From Gentiana macrophylla (taxonomy: Eukaryota > Streptophyta > Magnoliopsida > Gentianales > Gentianaceae), in assembly GCA_026214975.1 (NCBI GenBank), contig CM047813.1, forward strand, positions 27,040,797 to 27,104,796: a stretch of DNA of 64,000 nucleotides. The letters are read 5' to 3'. Shown piece by piece: positions 10,481-22,519 of this stretch; position 1 is the stretch's first letter, and the number at the start of each line of letters is the position of its first letter. The notes beneath the pieces were generated by a model, which saw nothing but the letters and a program-made list of their open reading frames with translations, made no database searches and was not told the DNA's origin. The translations under genes and the position numbers were made by a program.

Positions 10481-11405
10481 TGCTAACAATGAATCTACCG
10501 AGCTAACCGTACCGCCAAATCAAACGTCACCTCTAAAAATGCATGAGTCTATAATCACATCAAGATCAAGATTAAATCCACAAATGTCCAGCTAATGATT
10601 CAATTAAAATCTCTCGTTACAGACTTAGTATGAGATCACCATATTGAATCGGTTCGGTCGTATAGGAAGTCTTTCATATATAATGCAACCACTAAGATGT
10701 CCAACACCGACGACTCGGATCGAGAGTCACACTCTAAGTGTGTTACGTGGTACTAATGGTGGTTTGATTGTAAGATCCCGAACTTTATTCATTTTCAACA
10801 CAGATTCAATGATTAAGAAAGTTCACCATAAACTCAATCATGTAAATAACTTATATGCACTGAGTTTTATGGTTATATAATAAACCTATAAGGATCATCT
10901 TGCAGTGTCATACATATGGAAATAATAATCATATAAGAAGATCAATAAGAAAATATTACATTTTTTAAATTAAAACAATACATTATTGTGTTTTCAGACA
11001 CTTATCCTAATATCTAGGACCATCTTTTGTTTTTGGTTTACGTGTGGTGTTTCTGAGATTTTGTTTTATAGATACACAGGTGAATTGGACCCTGGAAAGA
11101 GATGAGTTCACGCTCCTTAAGCATTATCATTATTTCCACCAAATTTCGATTGCCCATTGTACGTGCTGCACATAATCTTCGTCGGTTAGTTGTTAAATCT
11201 TCTTGGTGTGTCTGCATATAACCACAAGATTCTCGAAGGTTGAAATCTCACACCCTCCTTCTAACGCCAAATGAAGATGCAGACAATCATCATTATCGAA
11301 ATTGGGTCACTATTCGGGTAGTTAGGATTCGTGAGGATAACCCAATTACCTTACAAGAAGGTTTGAAGATGGATTATATCTAAGGAGCCAATGTGGATTG
11401 ACTAG
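10481..11405. other. Unassigned DNA, possible retroelement leader relic
   Basis: No gene recognised. At about 11259-11279 the string CCCTCCTTCTAACGCCAAA closely resembles the PBS-flanking string at 62362-62380 (CCCTCCTTCTAGCGCCAA) of the non-autonomous Tat-like element. A scrap of a related leader and LTR junction may therefore be present. Confidence 0.4.
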
Positions 11406-11411
11406 CTACGT

Positions 11412-11569
11412 GGGCGGACGCAGGATCTAGGGTAAGGGGGAAATAAATTTTTAAAGGCAAATAAAAAATTTAAGGGGGGATAAACTATATGCATAGTACA
11501 TATATATTAGTGTATTTTTTTCGGATCAAAGGGGGCAATTGCCCCCTTTAATTGTATGTAGGTCCGCCA
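11412..11569. mobile_element. MITE-like element of 158 bp
   Basis: Short terminal inverted repeats GGGCGGAC and GTCCGCCA are flanked by 6 bp direct repeats CTACGT (11406-11411 and 11570-11575). The body is AT-rich and holds a perfect palindrome GGGGGCAATTGCCCCC at 11531-11546. The family is uncertain: hAT elements normally give 8 bp duplications. Confidence 0.55.
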
Positions 11570-11575
11570 CTACGT

Positions 11576-11977
11576 ACCCAGAGATTTCTAGATCAAGCTA
11601 ATAGTGTAGTTCTGAATTTGCGGGTGATGACATCTTTTTATATATCTTTTGCTGGAGAGTTAAAGCCTTGATGCGTGTGATAAGGAATTGACTGAGATAA
11701 TGTATCAATTTGTAGCTCATGCCATAATGGAGCGAGAATCACAGAGCCATTATAGTGGAAGTTACCATCATGGAGTAACATATGCTAAATGACTTGACTG
11801 GCCATCTCGTATATCTGAGGTCGATGATGATGACACGCCATAGGCTGAGAGTTCAATATTGAGGTGAACATGCACTATGTCGATTGAACGAGCCAAGGGA
11901 CATTTCATGTCGGCGTGAGACCATGTTTACCGAAGTTATCTGGATTATAAGGCCTCATACCGAGCTAAGTCTCTTTG
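11576..11977. other. Unassigned flank of the Tat-1 insertion
   Basis: Moderate GC with no long frame and no recognised protein motif. The five bases GTCCA at 11978-11982 are the left target duplication of Tat-1. Confidence 0.5.
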
Positions 11978-11982
11978 GTCCA

Positions 11983-12487
11983 TGGTGAGGCTATATTAAG
12001 CACCACTAATTTGACAGGGCCAAATGTAATCCAAGGATGAACTAAGAAGAATAAGGACAGCTAAAATAATAGTAGAGATAGGGTTTTTTAGGGTTTTGTG
12101 GTTGAGTCCAAGAATGTATCTCGGATTGCCTTCGTATCCTGTGTATTGTCCAGGAATCAAACCTTACGTAGTTCTTGGAGTTGTGTATTTATAGTCATAA
12201 ATCCGCGTTAAGCTCTGAATCATAAGGCGGTGATGTCTATTGACGTTAATAACCCTTATTGGGCCTAGCCCCTTTCCCAAGTAATCCCATGGATATTGGG
12301 CTTGTGAAGTTGGGCCGGACTTCTGGTCACGACTCGAATATCTTCGACATGGGTGTTCGAGATAGGACACTTGTATAACCTGCTGGCTGGTGTGGTCTTC
12401 ATTGACACTTGTCTTGTTCGACCCAAGGTGATGCCAGCTGGACCGATTAGATAATTCCACATGGAGGGGTGAAATCCCGTATCGTCA
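11983..12487 (-). repeat. 3' LTR of Tat-1
   Basis: 505 bp, starting TGGTGAGGCTATATTAAG and ending CGTATCGTCA. The inner edge is followed by TAAGCCCCCC, the polypurine tract when read on the minus strand. Confidence 0.92.
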
Positions 12488-12907
12488 TAAGCCCCCCAGA
12501 TCGGAGAGAAGCCTTTCTCGTATGCTGAAGTCGGATCTGGAAATTCGAATTATCTTTCGATGTGCGGTCTTCTCTAGGCGGGATAACAGCTGTCACATTA
12601 ATCGATATAGGCTATCGTGGGATGACATCGTGCTTTATTATCATTAATAAGCGCATGGAACAAAGCATTTTTATTGGTCCACATGGGGGTTTTATCCTTG
12701 ATTACCGCGCCTCCAACCCTATAACTGCCCCAAATCTTGTCTTTTCAAATCATTTGGAAGATTCTTGCAGCATAAAAAGAGCCCTTGGTACCGGAGTCTC
12801 TCATTTGCCATTCAACTTCCCTGCTTTATCCGAACAAACTCAAGTAAGACATACTTTCATTTAGTTTCTTTCTTCGTCTTTTATTTCCTTTACCTCTTCT
12901 CAATCCT
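12488..12907. other. Tat-1 noncoding segment between 3' LTR and antisense gene
   Basis: Probable promoter and leader of the antisense gene on the plus strand. CATAAAAAGAGCCCTTGG at 12770-12787 holds an ATAAAAAG TATA-like string about 140 bp before the ATG at 12908. Confidence 0.45.
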
Positions 12908-14993
12908 ATGTCTAGTAGTGAGAGTGATTCTCAAAATAGGAAGGGATTTGTTGGTGGAGAAGAAGAATCAGCGGAGAGGACCATTTCTGAGCGAATTCAG
13001 GTTTCCGGTGAGAGGGTAGCCGGAGAAGAAGAGGAAGAAGGAGAGGAGGAATCGTCTTCTCGCCCTGGTGTCAAGAAACGGAAAACCATGATGAAAGGCC
13101 AGGGGCCTTTTGGTTGTGTGTCAATCTTAACCCCAGAAAAAGCACAAGCCGCTTGCATAAAGTACGGCATCCCTTACTCCCCAGAAAACATCAAAGTCTC
13201 TCATGGGAGACATCAGTACGCCTGTGAACCTCCCCATAGGTTATGTGCTATATACGAGGCCCAATTGAAGAAAGGGTTAAGATTTCCCTTTGATCCGGCC
13301 CTCATAGACGTCCTTCGCCATTATCAGATCAGCATCACGCAACTTGCTCCGAATGGAATTAGGAATGATATGGGTTTCACAATAGCGTGTCGAATTGCGA
13401 AGGTCGAATTCTCGGTTCTTCTATTCAGATAGTATTATTCGATCCAATCCCTACAAGATGCGGGATGATACACTTTTCAACAGCGTCCCCTGGTCTCGGA
13501 ATTTGTCCGAAGGGTAACCACATCTCAGGGTGAGTGGAAGCCCCACTTTTTCTTTATCCGACATAGGGTAGAAGACGTCGATATCCACACTTGGTTTAAA
13601 AGGCCTAAAAAATGGCATGATAAGTTGGACTCTGCTGCTCCCCTTGGATGCACGATCCTCGAGAGGGCTAGCCCCGATATCGCGACTCGAAATTTACATT
13701 CCTTATATCCTTTCGCTGATATCGAGACGGCAGGTCCGGATGATTATGTAGAACTTGACGAGGACATTCGAATATTGTGTAGGGTTTTTGCTCTATCGAG
13801 CTGCTATACTTCGCGCCTTCCTTTTTCCTATATATCTTTCATTATTGTGTATCAATGTCGATCTTCTTTTCTTCGTAGTGGATTTTTTCTCAAAGCTGGA
13901 GGAGGTAGGTAAAGTGCCTAACCCCAAGAAGGTCGATCCCAAGAAGATTCAGCATCTGGTAGGTGTCGGGTCGAAGAAACCCGCGTCTGGTACAATAATC
14001 TCTGGAGGTCAGAAGACTCCCGCTCGATCTTCCACCCCTGCTTCGACATCCGATCTACTCAGAGAGCAAACTGACGATACCCGGTAATCGAAAGCAGCTG
14101 AAGAGTCTTGTCCCAGAAAACGCCGTAAAATCATCGAAGTGAAACATGGAGCTGGAAAAGAAGCTCGTAAACTCCCCCCTCCTGACTCGAACGTGGTCGA
14201 ATCGATCCCTGAGGTGAGTGTTGCCCAGATGAAAGCTATGGATCCTGAGGAATTGGATGACTACTTTTCAAAAAGCATTCGAGCTGTAAGCCTTCATTTC
14301 ATTCTCTTGATTTTGGGACTTTTTGGTCTGCTTCTCGTATAAATATCATTTCCTTTGCAGGCTCGGCTAGCGGCTAAAGTAGCTTTGAACAGGATCAAGT
14401 CCCCATCTACTGTCTTGGAGGAACAAAAGGAAACAATCAGCCGTCTGAACTCAGAGATGGAGAAGCAGAAGTCCGCAATGAAAAAGCTGAAGGGTCGTCG
14501 TGCTAAACTGGAATCCGACTTTAAAACCTCCTAAGATGAATTGTCAAAAGCGCATAAAGATTTATCTGACAAGGAAGCTGAGCTCGCGAAGGTGATATCT
14601 GAGCTTGATAAAGTAAAGGCTGAATTGGTGGGATCTCGAAAAGCCGAGATGATCTTTAATACGAGGTCAACAAACTCGCATCTCCTCTTCTTGCTTCGCC
14701 AAAAAAGACTTCCCGCTATCGAGGAGCTTGAAACCGATATGACTCTGGCGATGAGCCAGGCTATGAAGGAGGATTTTCCAATGCTATTGATCGAGTCAAG
14801 ATGGTCATCCCGGCTTTTGAAGTTTCCGACATCAAGAAGGCATATCTATACGATCCTGATGCCGTCCCCTGATATACTCGATGTTTCGAGGATTTCAAGG
14901 TGGTGTTTCTTTGCCGCGACAAGTATGTGGCTCCCGCTATGGATGAGGACGAAGAGGATGATGACGCCTCGGGGATCCAACCCGATCTTGTAG
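12908..14993 (+). pseudogene. Antisense ORF of Tat-1, putative gypsy-type transposon protein with coiled coil
   Basis: The ATG at 12908 begins an acidic leader rich in Ser and Glu, then GPFGCVSILTPEKAQAAC, KYGIP and LRFPFDPALIDVLRHYQISITQLAPNG. This matches the plant domain usually labelled putative gypsy type transposon, found as an additional ORF in Tat elements. A central piece includes EWKPHFFFIRHR and ERASPDIATRNLHSLYPFADIE. A likely intron near 13783-13878 has GT..AG ends. A second is clear at 14287-14360 (GTAAGCC.. TTTGCAG) between DDYFSKSIRA and ARLAAKVALNRIK. The C-terminus is a long Lys/Glu-rich coiled coil (EEQKETISRLNSEMEKQKS..), then an acidic end near 14990. Frame shifts near 13430 and a TAA near 14532 break it. 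Its function is unknown. Confidence 0.75.
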
Positions 14994-15788
14994 CAAACCC
15001 AAACGCATCCACTTCAAACCACCGCTACTTTGAGAGCTTTTTCTCGTAATTATCTTTTGAACAATTCTATTCGATTTGGTTGTAATAACTTCGTATCGAA
15101 CTTTTACTTTTTTGGGTGTGATTTTTTGTCGAGGCGAATCTATGACTCGATCCCTGAAACTTTTGAATTTTGAATTTTGAATTCTGACTTTTCCCTTAAA
15201 TGTCGTTTGTGTTGTTGAATATTTGCCTAGGGAGTAGTCCATTGTCGAGGCGAATCTATGATTCGATCCCTGAAACTTTTGAATTTTGAATTTTGAATTC
15301 TGACTTTTTCTTTAAATGTCGTTTGTGTTGTTGAATATTTGCCTAGGGTGTAGTCCTTTGGACTTAATTCCCTTAAGCCCCCCAAAGTGTAGTATGAGTG
15401 CATGACTCATGGTACACCTGAATATGAGTCGACCCAGTGTTGTACTGCCTTATGGGCTTGACTTGGCTATTTGGTCGGAGCTCGATTCGACTGTCATGCC
15501 TCGTCAGGCTTATGAACTGGTAGAATTAAATAACTCCTTATTCGACTGGCGCACTTCATGGTGTTTATGAACTGGTCGAATAAGGTATCCATCGTGGGAT
15601 CTTCCAAGTGCCTCGCATCGTAGCTTATTGGCTGGTTGGGGGTGATATAAGCACTGTCATTGACTTGGCTTTATTCACTATTTTATTCTAATTCCCTCAT
15701 GTCGAGGATTCGTTGTTGTGGTTGATTTTTGCTTCTTTTATCTTTTAATCACATGAACTTGTAAGTAAGGCATAATTTGAGGTTGGTG
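14994..15788 (-). other. Tat-1 segment between antisense gene and integrase end
   Basis: Noncoding except at the right edge. A 116 bp unit is duplicated in tandem (15127-15242 and 15243-15357). The part at about 15330-15715 is highly similar to 60240-60610 in the non-autonomous Tat-like element. At 15788-15749 the minus strand reads the last codons of Tat-1 integrase, ending with TGA at 15751-15749. Confidence 0.8.
15127..15357. repeat. 116 bp tandem duplication
   Basis: Two copies starting TGTCGAGGCGAATCTATGA (15127 and 15243), each ending in GTTGAATATTTGCCTAGGG plus a short tail. They differ by a few bases. Confidence 0.9.
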
Positions 15789-17476
15789 TGTTAAGGGTCA
15801 AATTGTAGTGTTTTTAAGGATATATTTCACCTCAATTTCCCCCATATACGTATGATTTTCATAGAATTCGAGGTTTATAGTGAAATATTGAGTGAATGGT
15901 GATTTAAAGAGTTAAATATGAAAACGTATCAATTTATACGATTATTTGATTGTTTTATATGGTTTTGGATATTGTTACGTTTTTGTGGTGTTTGGATGCA
16001 ATGTAGATACATGTTTTTGACTTGGAAGAGGATAAAGATGGAGATAAAGCTTGGAATGAAGCTTTCAAGCAGCCGAACTTCCGATGCAGTTCTTGATATG
16101 ATATACACTGATTTGACTCTCGACCGCAAGAGAAGAGTTGTAGGGCTTGAAGAGAGGATTCTACAGGATCTTGAATCACTTCATTCCGACTTACGAGGCC
16201 CGAGATATGAGCGTTACAAGTTTGGATAATGATGCTGTGGTATTGGAAAATCCCGAAAAATACTCGGGATACGACGGGCTAGTCAAAAAGGCGTTTTCTG
16301 AAGAAGAGTCCTTAATGAAAGTTGTAGAGTTTTCCGAGAGCTTAATTATGACATTCGGATCATAATTTTTGGAGGTCTACAACTCAAGATATGAATTTTA
16401 GAAGTTTGAGTCCAAACTCTAAACTAGCGTTCATCAGCAAAATTGGATACAGGATGTTCAACTTACCTTCAAACGAGCGTCCTACAAGTTAAACGGGCGT
16501 CCAACTTGGTACATCAAGAGCCGACATTAGTAAATTGCTTCAAATTGACATATATTTTCCTAATTAATTAGGATCAATTCCAGCCGCAATTTATTAATTA
16601 TAGCCGACATAGTCTTCTTATATAAAGAAGCAGCAATCAAACCCTAATATCCATCCCCATAATATATCAAATACATTCAGCCGCATATTGGCATCACAGC
16701 AGCAGCTTTGCTGAGTCTTCATAGCGGTCACCCGAGCCTTGTGCTCGGTGATCCGGGTTAGATTAGATGTAGTCTTTTACTGTTATTTTAGTTACTCGAT
16801 TCATGGTGTTCCACCTTTGTGCAAAACTATGTGAGTTTGATCTCTTTTCAATTAATTCAGTCCTTTATTTACTTTTGTGATCTTTAATTCGTTTTGTATC
16901 TTTTCTATGCGACTATGATGCTATTATGTGAATTATATCGGAAGATTGTTCGCTTATTGATAGTTTACAAAATACGGAAGTTGCGCAAACTAGATCACCA
17001 TAGAAAGATAGGATTTTTAACCGTTAATCCGTGACAAATTAATTGGTTAATTATCCAGGTTGCTTGAATTTATAAATTTAAACTGCGGAAGCTACTTAGA
17101 TTTGTGAATTCATAAGCCTTTGTTTTGTATTGAAAATCGATCTCAACATTCGAGAGAGGAGAGATTGATAATTGAATTCACTAAGGAATTAGGAATTCAT
17201 AGCTGAGAAATAAATTCTCTAAGGGATTAGGAATTTGTATCTCGTGTAAAGGTGAAACCACAATTTGAATTAAAATCATGAGAATGAACTAGGATTGGAA
17301 TCACTTAGTTTGTATGATGTTTGATCCCATGTATCTTAGTTTAGATTTTTATTATTCGTTCTAGCTTAGATTTATTTTAGTTGCTTTATTTGTTTTATGC
17401 GTTTTTATATTTGTTCTTTCGTTTATGCGTTTTCTTGAGTAACAATTGAGAGAGTTAGTTAGATTAGATTTAACAT
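15789..17476 (+). repeat. Athila family-B LTR, plus orientation, truncated at 3' end
   Basis: Starts TGTTAAGGGTCAAATTG. It shares long near-identical stretches with the reverse complement of 17582-19178 and is related to the solo LTR at 45712-47244. TATATAAAG near 16620 could be a TATA box. It stops at about 17476, roughly 180 bp before the LTR end seen in the solo copy. Confidence 0.85.
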
Positions 17477-19178
17477 ATTTATAAACCTATACTACCATGC
17501 AAAACTACCTCCTAACCGGCCGAATACCGGGTTGTTGCTAGTAAAGTTGGATAAGTACGGGTATCGATCCTCAGGGAATTGGGATGTTGAATCTAATTTC
17601 ACTAATTCCTTTCAATTGTTACTTAGGAAAAACGAATAAACGAAAGAACAAATAAAATAAACGAAAGAGAAATTAAAATAAATCTAACCTACGAAATAAA
17701 ATAACACAACCTAAACTAAACTAGAGATACATGGGATCAAACAGTGCATAAACCAAGTGATTTCAATCCTAGTTCATCTCATGATTTTAATTCAAATTGT
17801 GGTTTCACCTTTACACGAGACACAAACCCCTAATCTCTTAGTGAATCTGTATTCTCAAGCTATGAAATCCTACTCTCGTAGTGAATTCAATTATCGATCT
17901 CTCCTCTTCCGAATGTTGAGACCAATATTCCATACAAAGCGAAGGTGTAGATTCAGGTTAACTCTCGTATTTTAGAATCTAACAACCTAGATAATTAACC
18001 AATTAATTTGTCATCATTAATGATTAAAGATCCTATCTTTCTATGGTGATCTAGTCTACGCAACTTCCGTATGTTGTAAACGTATCAATAGCAAACTGAT
18101 CTCTCGATCTAATTCACATCATAGCATCAAAATCATAGAACGATACAAAATAAATTAAAGCTCATGAAAATAAACTAGAGATTGAATAAATTGGAAAATC
18201 AAACTCACATGGTTGGTACAATTGTTGGATCCATGAGTCGAAAACGGAAGAAAAAACTACATCTAATCTAACCCGGATCACCCGAGCACAAGGCTCGGGT
18301 GACCGGCCTTGGACTGCCAAGTTGCCGCTGCTCTCTTGCAATTTGCGGCTGGAATAAATTTGTGTATATCGGATGTCCCCAAAATAGGGTTGCATGCGGC
18401 TAATATATATATATGCAAAAGAGAGGCGGCTGAGGCAATATGGCGGTGGCGGCTGTAATTAAATCCTTTTCCAATTAGGATTTGGAGTATGTCGGCTGAA
18501 CCTATGGATTTAGGAATGAAACTTCTAAAATTCATATCTTGAGTTGTAGACCTCCAAAAATTATGATCCGAATGTCATAAAAAAGCTCTCGGAAAACTCT
18601 ACAACTTCCATTAAGGATTCTTCTTCAGAAAACGCCTTTTTGATTAGCCCGTCGTATTCACAGTATATTACGACATTTTCCAATAGTTTCAAAGAACAGC
18701 ATCCAAACTTGTAACGCTCATATCTCGGGCCTCATAAGTCGGAATGAAGTGATTCAAAATCCTGTAGAATCCTCTCTTCAAGCCCTACAAATATTCTCTT
18801 GAGGTCGAGAGTCAAATCAGTGTATATCATATCAAGAACTGCATCGGAAGTTCGGCTGCTTGAAAGCTTCATTCCAAGCTTTATCTCCATCTTCCTTCCA
18901 TTTCACTTCTCTTCCATGCAAAACCTCATCATTTAATCCTCTTGCATGCCAAAATATGTATCTATAACATAGGAAAATATACCAAAGCGTAACACAATCC
19001 CAAAATAACATAAAATCACAATTTAAGCACATAAATCGTTACATTTTGCAATTAACCTATTAAAAACACTATTTACTCAATTAATCGATTATAAGCTCGA
19101 TTTCTATGAAAAAATCCATATACGGGGGAAATTGATGTAAAATATATCAGTAAAAACACTCTAATTTGACCCCGAACA
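17477..19178 (-). repeat. Athila family-B LTR, minus orientation
   Basis: Minus-strand start TGTTCGGGGTCAAATT at 19178, preceded by polypurine AAGTGTGGGGGTGT, so this is a 3' LTR read leftward. It runs to the inversion junction near 17477. With 15789-17476 it forms an imperfect inverted repeat of about 1.6 kb arms and about 105 bp spacer (17477-17581). Confidence 0.85.
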
Positions 19179-20075
19179 ACACCCCCACACTTAAACTTTT
19201 GCTCGTCCTCGAGTAAAACAAAACAAGAACATACCATCAAGAATCCACATAACCTGACACGAGATATAGTCAAAATCATGACAAGCTAGTATTCAGCAAA
19301 TCGACCTCACTCGGTGATGTGTGTGCAGAACCTACTAAACTTCCACCGATCCTCTCTTGAGTTAGGTTATTAGGGTTTTTAATCGTTTAGGTTTTGTAGT
19401 CTCCTATTAGGTTTCTCCCACTTTATCTCGTTTTTACTTTCCTATCTGTTTCTGTTTTTCTGTCCTTTCTGTCCCCCGTTTTCCTGCTATTTTTCTGTCT
19501 CTGTTTCTGTTTTTCCTGTCCCCAGACGGGCGTCTGAACTATCGAACGCCCGTCCGTTTTAAAATTCTCAACTCTGTATCGTTTTACCAAGTCAGACGAA
19601 CGTCCATCAATTTGGACGCCCGTCCTGTTCTTCAGCCTTCTGGACGAGCGTTCGGATTTCCAAACGCCCGTCTGTTCTCCTGTTTCAGTGTCTTTTCGTA
19701 GGTAGGGTTTTTGTTTCCATCTTTTCTAGTTTCCACATTGATTCGGGGACATCTAAGGTTGAATTATCTGACTCCACGTTTTTAACGATCGAACTTTTGG
19801 ATAAAAAGGGATAGTTTTAGCACTCGTTAGTATTTTGGCCATAATCGTCGGCTCGAGTGTCGGATTGCGCGCGCAGACCCTAATTCGAAAGCTCGCGTTC
19901 CGTGGCCGACACCGTTTTGAGTCAAAATCCACTGTTTTTCCTTCCATTTTGGGCTCGAGAGAAGATTTCAACACGTTTTTTTCCCTTTTAGTGTTTTATG
20001 TTTTTCTGTTTTAAATTTTACGTAGTTTAGGTTTCTGTTTGTGTTTCATACAATCTTCCATCTAGGATTGAGGAC
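19179..20075. other. Junction of inverted family-B tail with plus-strand Athila leader
   Basis: 19179 to about 19370 is minus-strand 3' internal Athila DNA: revcomp CTCGAGGACGAGCAAAAG, like CTCGGGACGAGCAAAAGC at 24270-24287. From about 19380 the DNA is a T-rich plus-strand leader. It contains repeated GACGGGCGTC and AACGCCCGTC strings that also occur in the LTR at 24780-24910. No PBS was found. Confidence 0.6.
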
Positions 20076-21254
20076 ATGGATGAGCAAAGTAAGATCGCCA
20101 TCTTTGAAAGCGGCCAGATGGCATCTCTTCAAATGTCGCTTAATCATATGAATCGGACCCAGTCTTGTCCACGAACTCTCTCTGTTACATTCGTGGAAGA
20201 TGTTGTCGACCGCCATCTTTGTTGGCGGTGTCGATCTCTTCCCCTGCCGGATATCAAGTCAATTCTTTCCATAATCGTGAAATTTCGGTCGATCACATGT
20301 CGAAATGTGACAACGTAGACACATCTTGCTCGTTTACGTCTAGTATTGGACAACACGTTTTCATTGGCCGAAAAATCGGACATTTGATAATCGGGTTCTC
20401 TGGCCATAGCAATTTTCAAAATCGAGGTTTCAATCCAAATCGAATTTTTATCAAAACCGAACTTGATCGGGATCAAGATATCAATTTTTCCGATCAAAAT
20501 CAAAGTTGGTCCGACCAATCTTTTCCACAACACTTTCGTAACTATCAAGACCCTCTCAATCGGCGATCTTGAAGTGAATGGAGCTCCTTTCGGGATGAGC
20601 AAAACAATATTATCCAATTCCTTCCGAGCGCAACAAAGAATCTTGAGAGACGAATCGGAAATGGCCCAAGACCAGGATTGACCCAACTCCCACACTCCCT
20701 TATGGTGGAGAAGATGCTTACAACGATGATGGTGCAAGTCATGAGAATCAATTCCAATATGACCACAACTATGCACCAAAGATACAATGGTGGGAGTAGT
20801 AACTATCCTTATTCTCCGTTGGGCCAGGATCGAGCCATTGGCAACAAGGGGACGATTGATGAGCTAGAACTTTGATGTGGGTCGGCTTAAGTTACAAAGG
20901 TTAGAGACTTCCTTCCCTCTGCAGGTGTGATGATGAAGACGGTTGTCCTAGGAAAGATCCGACGTTAGAGATAGTTGAAGATGTTAATCACCCGGTGTTG
21001 GAGAATATAGAGGACACTGCGCCTGAATTAGAGATAAATCACCCGGCGGAAGTCACATTAGAGGAGCCGTTGAAGCCACACAGTGTTGAGGTGGTTGTGG
21101 ATAAGAGAATGAAGGATGAAGAAGAGGAAGAACTCAAGATTTAGACCTTTCCTCTCCTCTCAAGAATGTTACGCATCTAGATAAGTGCACTCCTAAGATT
21201 CCTTGGTATGCTTCCATCGTAAACTACCTTCATTCCCAATATCTTGATCCAAAA
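20076..21254 (+). pseudogene. Athila gag remnant
   Basis: The ATG at 20076 follows the leader and gives MDEQSKIAIFESGQMASLQMSLNHMNR, then frame breaks. Later pieces are Asn/Gln/Phe/Arg-rich with repeated short motifs. The segment at 20940-21150 reads acidic Glu/Pro/Val-rich stretches (NHPVLENIEDTAPELE, EDEEEEELK). Athila gag proteins are much longer, and normal PR, RT and RNase H should follow. Here the sequence passes into pre-integrase DNA within 1.2 kb, so most of gag-pol is deleted. Assignment rests mainly on position and on the integrase and LTR next to it. Confidence 0.6.
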
Positions 21255-22519
21255 TTGTCATATCAAGAGAAGAAGAAGTTCTTCTCTGATATGAAATACT
21301 TTGTTTGGGATGAGCCTTACCTCTTCAAAATCAGTAAAGATGGTTTGCTAAGGAGGTGTGTTCTGAATCGAGCAACGCGATATAATCGAAACAATGCCAC
21401 AGTGGACCCACCGGTGGTCACTTTGGTCCTTGGAAAACCGTTGCTAAGATCTTCCAATCCGGTTTTTATTGGCCCACAATCTTTAAGGACACAGAAACTT
21501 TCTGTAAAGCTTGCGATAGGTGTCAAAGAACCGGTACTCTGACAAGGCGTTTTGACATGCCTTTGAAACCCATCCTAGAATGCGAAGTCTTTGATGTATG
21601 GGGCATCGATTTTATGGGTCCATTCCCATCTTCTTGTGGTAATAAATACATCTTAGTCTGTGTAGACTACGTGTCTAAATGGGTGGAGGCCCAAGCCACT
21701 CCTCACAATGATCATAAAAGCGGTCATGAATTTTCTAAAGAAGAATATCTTTGTGAGGTTTGGATGTCCACGCGCTTTGATCGATGATGAAGGGGACGTT
21801 TACGCAACCGACCCCTAGAGAAAGTTCTTGAAAAGTATGGTGTTCGTCCACAAAAGCGGCACACCATATCATCCGATGACTAGTGGTCGTTGAGAAGCGA
21901 AACAACGAGCTTGAAGAAGATCCTGGAGAAAACAAAGAATGATCATAGAAAGGACTGAGTCTAAAAGTTGGATGATGTACTATGGGCGTCTGAATCGCCT
22001 ATAAGACCCCCATGGGTACATCACCCTATCGGATGGTTTATGGAAAATCATGCCACTTGCCAATCGAATTAGAGCATAGAGCGTATTGGGCCATTAAATT
22101 CTTAAACTTCGATGCCCAATCTTGTGGAAAACACCGACTGCAGCAGTTGCATGAGTTAGATGAGTTTAGACTCCAAGCCTACGAGAGTGCCAGGATCAGT
22201 AAGGACAGAATGAAACTCCTTCATGATGAAAAGATCAAGCATCGAGAATTTCAAGTCGGGAGCAAGTTTCTTGTATAATTCCAGGTTGCATCTGTTTCCT
22301 GGAAAGTTGAGGACACGATGGTCCGGCCCCTTTGAGATTCTGCAAATTATTCCTGGAGGTGTTTTAGAGTTAAGAGGTTATGATGACCAGCCGTTCAGAG
22401 TGAATGGTCAGAGGTGCAAGCATTATATTGGTCAACCCAAAGAGAAACCTTTGATTGTTCATTTCCTCGATATCCTCGGGTGTGGTACCCAAGAAGTCAA
22501 CCAGTTTGACGAGTTTTAA
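21255..22519 (+). pseudogene. Athila integrase relic
   Basis: The pre-integrase zone has FFSDMKYFVWDEPYLFKISKDGLLRRCV, then the core start [18 protein letters not shown].. [15 protein letters not shown] with the first catalytic Asp. The segment with the second Asp and the Glu is corrupted (near 21780-21910, with TPYHPMTSG still readable). The C-terminal half is well preserved at 22012-22519: MGTSPYRMVYGKSCHLPIELEHRAYWAIK, YNSRLHLFPGKLRTRWSGPFEI and RVNGQRCKHYIG. These strings are typical of Athila and other Ty3/gypsy integrases. Several frame shifts and a rearranged catalytic region make it inactive. Confidence 0.88.

Noticed and set aside
15789..19178. A single clean fold-back hairpin of one LTR
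   Set aside because: The arms are nearly identical in the middle but clearly diverged at both ends, so they derive from two copies or have been partly converted.
20144..20779. 211-codon minus-strand frame
   Set aside because: Antisense to the Athila gag remnant, with no domain and no promoter; the plus-strand context explains the region.
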